Part shown: piece by piece, positions 61,757 to 64,000 of the stretch | Layout of the letters: every line of letters begins with the position of its first letter | How positions within the stretch are numbered: the stretch's first letter is position 1 | NCBI GenBank assembly: GCA_022824305.1 | Contig: JAJEAD010000099.1 | Location: 1-64,000, forward strand | Source of the DNA: Gammaproteobacteria bacterium | Lineage (GTDB): Bacteria; Pseudomonadota; Gammaproteobacteria; HK1 | Length of the DNA: 64,000 bases | Reading direction: 5' to 3' | The notes under the pieces: generated by a model | Told to the model about the DNA's origin: nothing | Seen by the model: the letters and a program-made list of their open reading frames with translations, nothing else | The model's database searches: none | Translations under genes and position numbers: made by a program

Positions 61757-63286
61757 TCACGATGTTGGCGGCACGATTGCAACCGAAAACCCCTTTGCAC
61801 CTTTGTAGCCCTTTCCGCCGTGCGCGGTAACCATACCGGACGGTATGTTTCCGGTGTTCCCCTGATTACCAGCGAACGGAAAGTGGTGAAAAGTTCCTTG
61901 TACATGCGCGGTCTCGATGAACACGATGAGACCTTCAAGCCTGATTCGATAAGCGTGCCGATTGAGTGCCTCCAAGATACGGCGCACCTGCTCGGCGTTC
62001 GCCCGACAGTGAGCTGCCGATCCCGCTGGCTCGGCCGCGGTACCCTCCAAGTATTGACCATAAGCAGCCTCGAACTCGCCCGTCATCACCTTGCTGTTGC
62101 CCATGGCGAGGGCTGCATCGCTTCCTCGCACTTCCAGCCATGCAGCTTCAAAGTCCTCGTAAGCTTCAGCAAACATTTCCAGAGCGAACTTCGAGTTCCC
62201 CCGATTTTTCAGTATGTCCCGCTTGGCGACATCACTGTGCTGCAGTGCAACATCGTAGTCCGAGATGGCTCCAAGGTGATCTGCGACCACCGCGCGTACG
62301 TTGCCTCGATTGTAGTGCAGTGCGTGGGACATCGTGGGTTCGACGACTTCCCGATCAACGGCGACTTGTTTGCCAAGATCAATGGGTCGATCGAGATTCT
62401 CGAGCGCCTGGGTGTAAGCTAGATTCGCATCTTCGAATCGTCCGAGTGCAGCGAGCGCATCACCCTTGAGACAATAGGGTTGGGCCACACCCGGCAGGGA
62501 CGATGCATAGGCCTCGTATGCAGCGAGAGCGTCGCCGTACCGTCTCGCCTGATAGGCTCGGTTGCCCCGATCCCGGTGCTGTTTCGGCGTGACAGACTCT
62601 GTGCGTTGCAGTTTTTCGCTCCTCGTATTCGCCGCCGCCAGGCCCGGAATGTCCCGAAACAGCGACATCCGCGATAGCCTCAACTGTGTCAGATAGTTCT
62701 CTAATGGCCGCTTGGAACTCCACGGCACGACCACTGACTTTAGGTGCTGAGCCGGTATATGCGGATTGCAGATTACGAACACGCTCTGCTGCGCAACGAT
62801 TCGCGCTCCAAGTGAATGGTCAGGTTCGTAGTACACGACAACCTGTCCGGCTGCATCGAACGGGTCCTCCATTGTCCGTCCGTTGTGGGCGATTTGGTGA
62901 TCTCCAATGTCGAGGAGGAAAATCTTTGCGTTTTTTTCGTGTTCTGCCGTGCATGCGAACCAGAGGGCGACGAGGGGGTTCTCTGTAAAATCCAAAAGCC
63001 CCGTGGCCGCCCCTTGATGCTGGAGGATGGATAGCCTTTGTAGATCGGACAAGTCGAGTCCGTCAATCACCTCCATTGGCATGATAAGTCGTTCCCTGTG
63101 GTATTCTACCACCAAGGCTCGGAGTGCACCCTCGTCTACTGGAAGGTCCTCGCCGTGCGCCTCCCGCAAGCGATGGACAGCGCCGGACTCAGGAGCCCAA
63201 TCGGCATCGGCCTGGCCCCGATATACGGGCCGTGTCATGTTATGCGACTGTCCTGCAACGGCCTGGACAATCTCTTCAGGAGTCAT
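61757..63286 (-). CDS. FRG-domain protein with TPR repeats
   Basis: A 509-residue cytosolic protein. Residues 1-200 contain an FRG domain: PVYRGQADADWAPESG and LQHQGAATGLLDFTENPLVALWFAC, with the family's F/Y-RGQ and LLDxTxNPLxAL motifs. Tetratricopeptide repeats follow from about 240 to 420 (GNRAYQARRYGDALAAYEAY; GDALAALGRFEDANLAYTQAL; NYRGN-like HYNRGNVRAVV). FRG domains occur in genes of mobile and defence islands and are suggested to modify nucleic acids or proteins. I prefer ATG 63286, where domain-like text begins; a GTG at 63355 is the longest start. Lower GC marks it as island cargo. Confidence 0.8.
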   Translation of the reverse strand: MTPEEIVQAVAGQSHNMTRPVYRGQADADWAPESGAVHRLREAHGEDLPVDEGALRALVVEYHRERLIMPMEVIDGLDLSDLQRLSILQHQGAATGLLDFTENPLVALWFACTAEHEKNAKIFLLDIGDHQIAHNGRTMEDPFDAAGQVVVYYEPDHSLGARIVAQQSVFVICNPHIPAQHLKSVVVPWSSKRPLENYLTQLRLSRMSLFRDIPGLAAANTRSEKLQRTESVTPKQHRDRGNRAYQARRYGDALAAYEAYASSLPGVAQPYCLKGDALAALGRFEDANLAYTQALENLDRPIDLGKQVAVDREVVEPTMSHALHYNRGNVRAVVADHLGAISDYDVALQHSDVAKRDILKNRGNSKFALEMFAEAYEDFEAAWLEVRGSDAALAMGNSKVMTGEFEAAYGQYLEGTAAEPAGSAAHCRANAEQVRRILEALNRHAYRIRLEGLIVFIETAHVQGTFHHFPFAGNQGNTGNIPSGMVTAHGGKGYKGAKGFSVAIVPPTS

Positions 63287-63478
63287 TTTCGTCCATCCAC
63301 GACTTGGTCGGATCTGGCTATGAGGTACGAAGGGACTGCCCGCGAAACTGACCACTTCGGCTCAACATGCAGAACTTCCGGGCGAATGCTCATGCTACGT
63401 GTTGTGTCATCACTGCCCTGCGCCTTAACAGATCCTGGATAACCGGGACAAGGAGGGGAGCATGCAGGCATTGGCCCC

Positions 63479-64000
63479 CTATGGACCCAAGGAACCGGTC
63501 CCATCGGGTCTATTGTCCGATCCGGGCTTCCACCGGGCGGAAACGCCGTGGCCCGTAGTGGTGGCCAGTCCAAGCTCCCGCAGTCGAGCCAGCGCCCTCT
63601 TCACTTGACGGACGCTCAGCGAGGCGGCCAAACACACCCGAATCTCACGAAGGGCCAACGGTTGATCCGAATGTCTCAACAAGTCGAGAATGTCGCGCTG
63701 TCGGGCATTCAAGTTGAACGCCACCGGCGAGCCAAGCGAGACAGCGAGCCTCTCGGACTTTGGCCTACCGACTGCGGCGGGCCGGAATCGCACCGTCAAA
63801 CATGCGCCGGCATCTTCGATTTCAGGCCTCGGCAGACCGGCAGCGGCCGCCAGCTCGGCCATCTTCAACGTCCCACGCCCCCAGCGTTCGATGATGCCGC
63901 GCCGGTAGAAGGCGTCGGCGATCAGCGGATTCCAGGGTATGGATTCATGCGGCGCGAACAGCTTTTCGGGCGTCTACCCGAAGTGAAGACCTCCCGTCGA
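63479..64000 (-). pseudogene. C-terminal part of a RecG-like/HATPase_c_4 ATP-binding protein, window-truncated
   Basis: Reading in from the window edge, the frame gives TPEKLFAPHESIPWNPLIAD, AFYRRGIIERWGRGTLKMAEL, a short strand ACLTVRFRP, and a C-terminal winged helix (QRDILDLLRHSDQPLALREI). This is the tail of ATP-binding proteins annotated as RecG-like transcriptional regulators with a Schlafen/AlbA domain. A TAG at 63974-63976 interrupts the frame where the family has GLTPE. The start is outside the window, so whether the gene is dead or merely starts downstream cannot be settled here. Confidence 0.6.

Noticed and set aside
1..64000. CRISPR arrays, rRNA genes and replication origins
   Set aside because: No regularly spaced repeats, rRNA-like sequence or DnaA-box clusters were seen.

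Overview
This is a high-GC chromosomal window, almost certainly from a Gram-negative proteobacterium: it has outer-membrane beta-barrel proteins, an autotransporter-like barrel, Shine-Dalgarno starts and proteobacterial operon styles. The genus cannot be read from the sequence. Most of it is dense catabolic chromosome. The last ~7.6 kb (from about 56400) is an integrated island with lower GC in places, tandem integrases and several broken genes.

Layout: 1-7423 holds an FAD/Fe-S 2-hydroxyacid dehydrogenase (5' end cut by the window), a uronate dehydrogenase, a luciferase-like (LLM) oxidoreductase, an MFS transporter and a SelA-fold PLP enzyme. A tRNA-Met with CCA and its own promoter lies at 7789-7865. 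8409-10858 is a three-gene operon whose middle gene (9551-10069) is a UGSC-motif selenoprotein: an in-frame TGA at 9824-9826 is read as selenocysteine, and a 9-bp SECIS-like hairpin follows immediately. 11020-16394 carries a secreted hydrolase, a small GWGSL-motif protein, a truncated restriction-type fragment, a haloacid dehalogenase-like HAD, an NAD/FAD-binding oxidoreductase and a small beta-barrel. 16740-22033 carries a secreted phytochelatin-synthase-like protease, a dimethylglycine/sarcosine dehydrogenase-like protein and a Bcr/CflA efflux pump.

A FadR-type GntR regulator (22091-22876) is divergent from a nine-gene branched-chain-type ABC uptake operon (23366-31507). This operon has one binding protein and two complete permease/ATPase sets in the order H-M-G-F-H-M-G-F, followed by a YtkA/FixH-like periplasmic protein. 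32004-43025 contains LLM monooxygenases, a DUF411 metal-binding protein, a thiolase / HMG-CoA-synthase-like / SCPx-thiolase acyl-CoA cluster, a GST, a secreted agmatine-deiminase-like enzyme and a MetE-like barrel. 43195-52474 looks like a C1/methylated-amine and carboxylate region: a GH84 enzyme with an antitoxin-like N-terminus, a TcuA-like flavoprotein, two MttB-family methyltransferases without an amber codon, a ThDP enzyme and a homocysteine S-methyltransferase. 52828-55377 encodes a Cache-like sensor domain joined to an autotransporter-type barrel.

The island begins where a PQQ-dependent dehydrogenase gene (55608-56420) is cut after about 264 residues. It contains two integrases in tandem, a decayed duplicate of the second integrase, a small unknown gene, a secreted-protein gene interrupted by an amber codon, an IS1182-type transposase fragment, an FRG-TPR protein (possible defence gene) and the C-terminal part of an ATP-binding helicase-like gene, also amber-interrupted, at the window edge. 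The observation I rate highest is the selenoprotein and its operon. The Cache-barrel fusion, the amber-interrupted island genes and the FRG-TPR island cargo come next.
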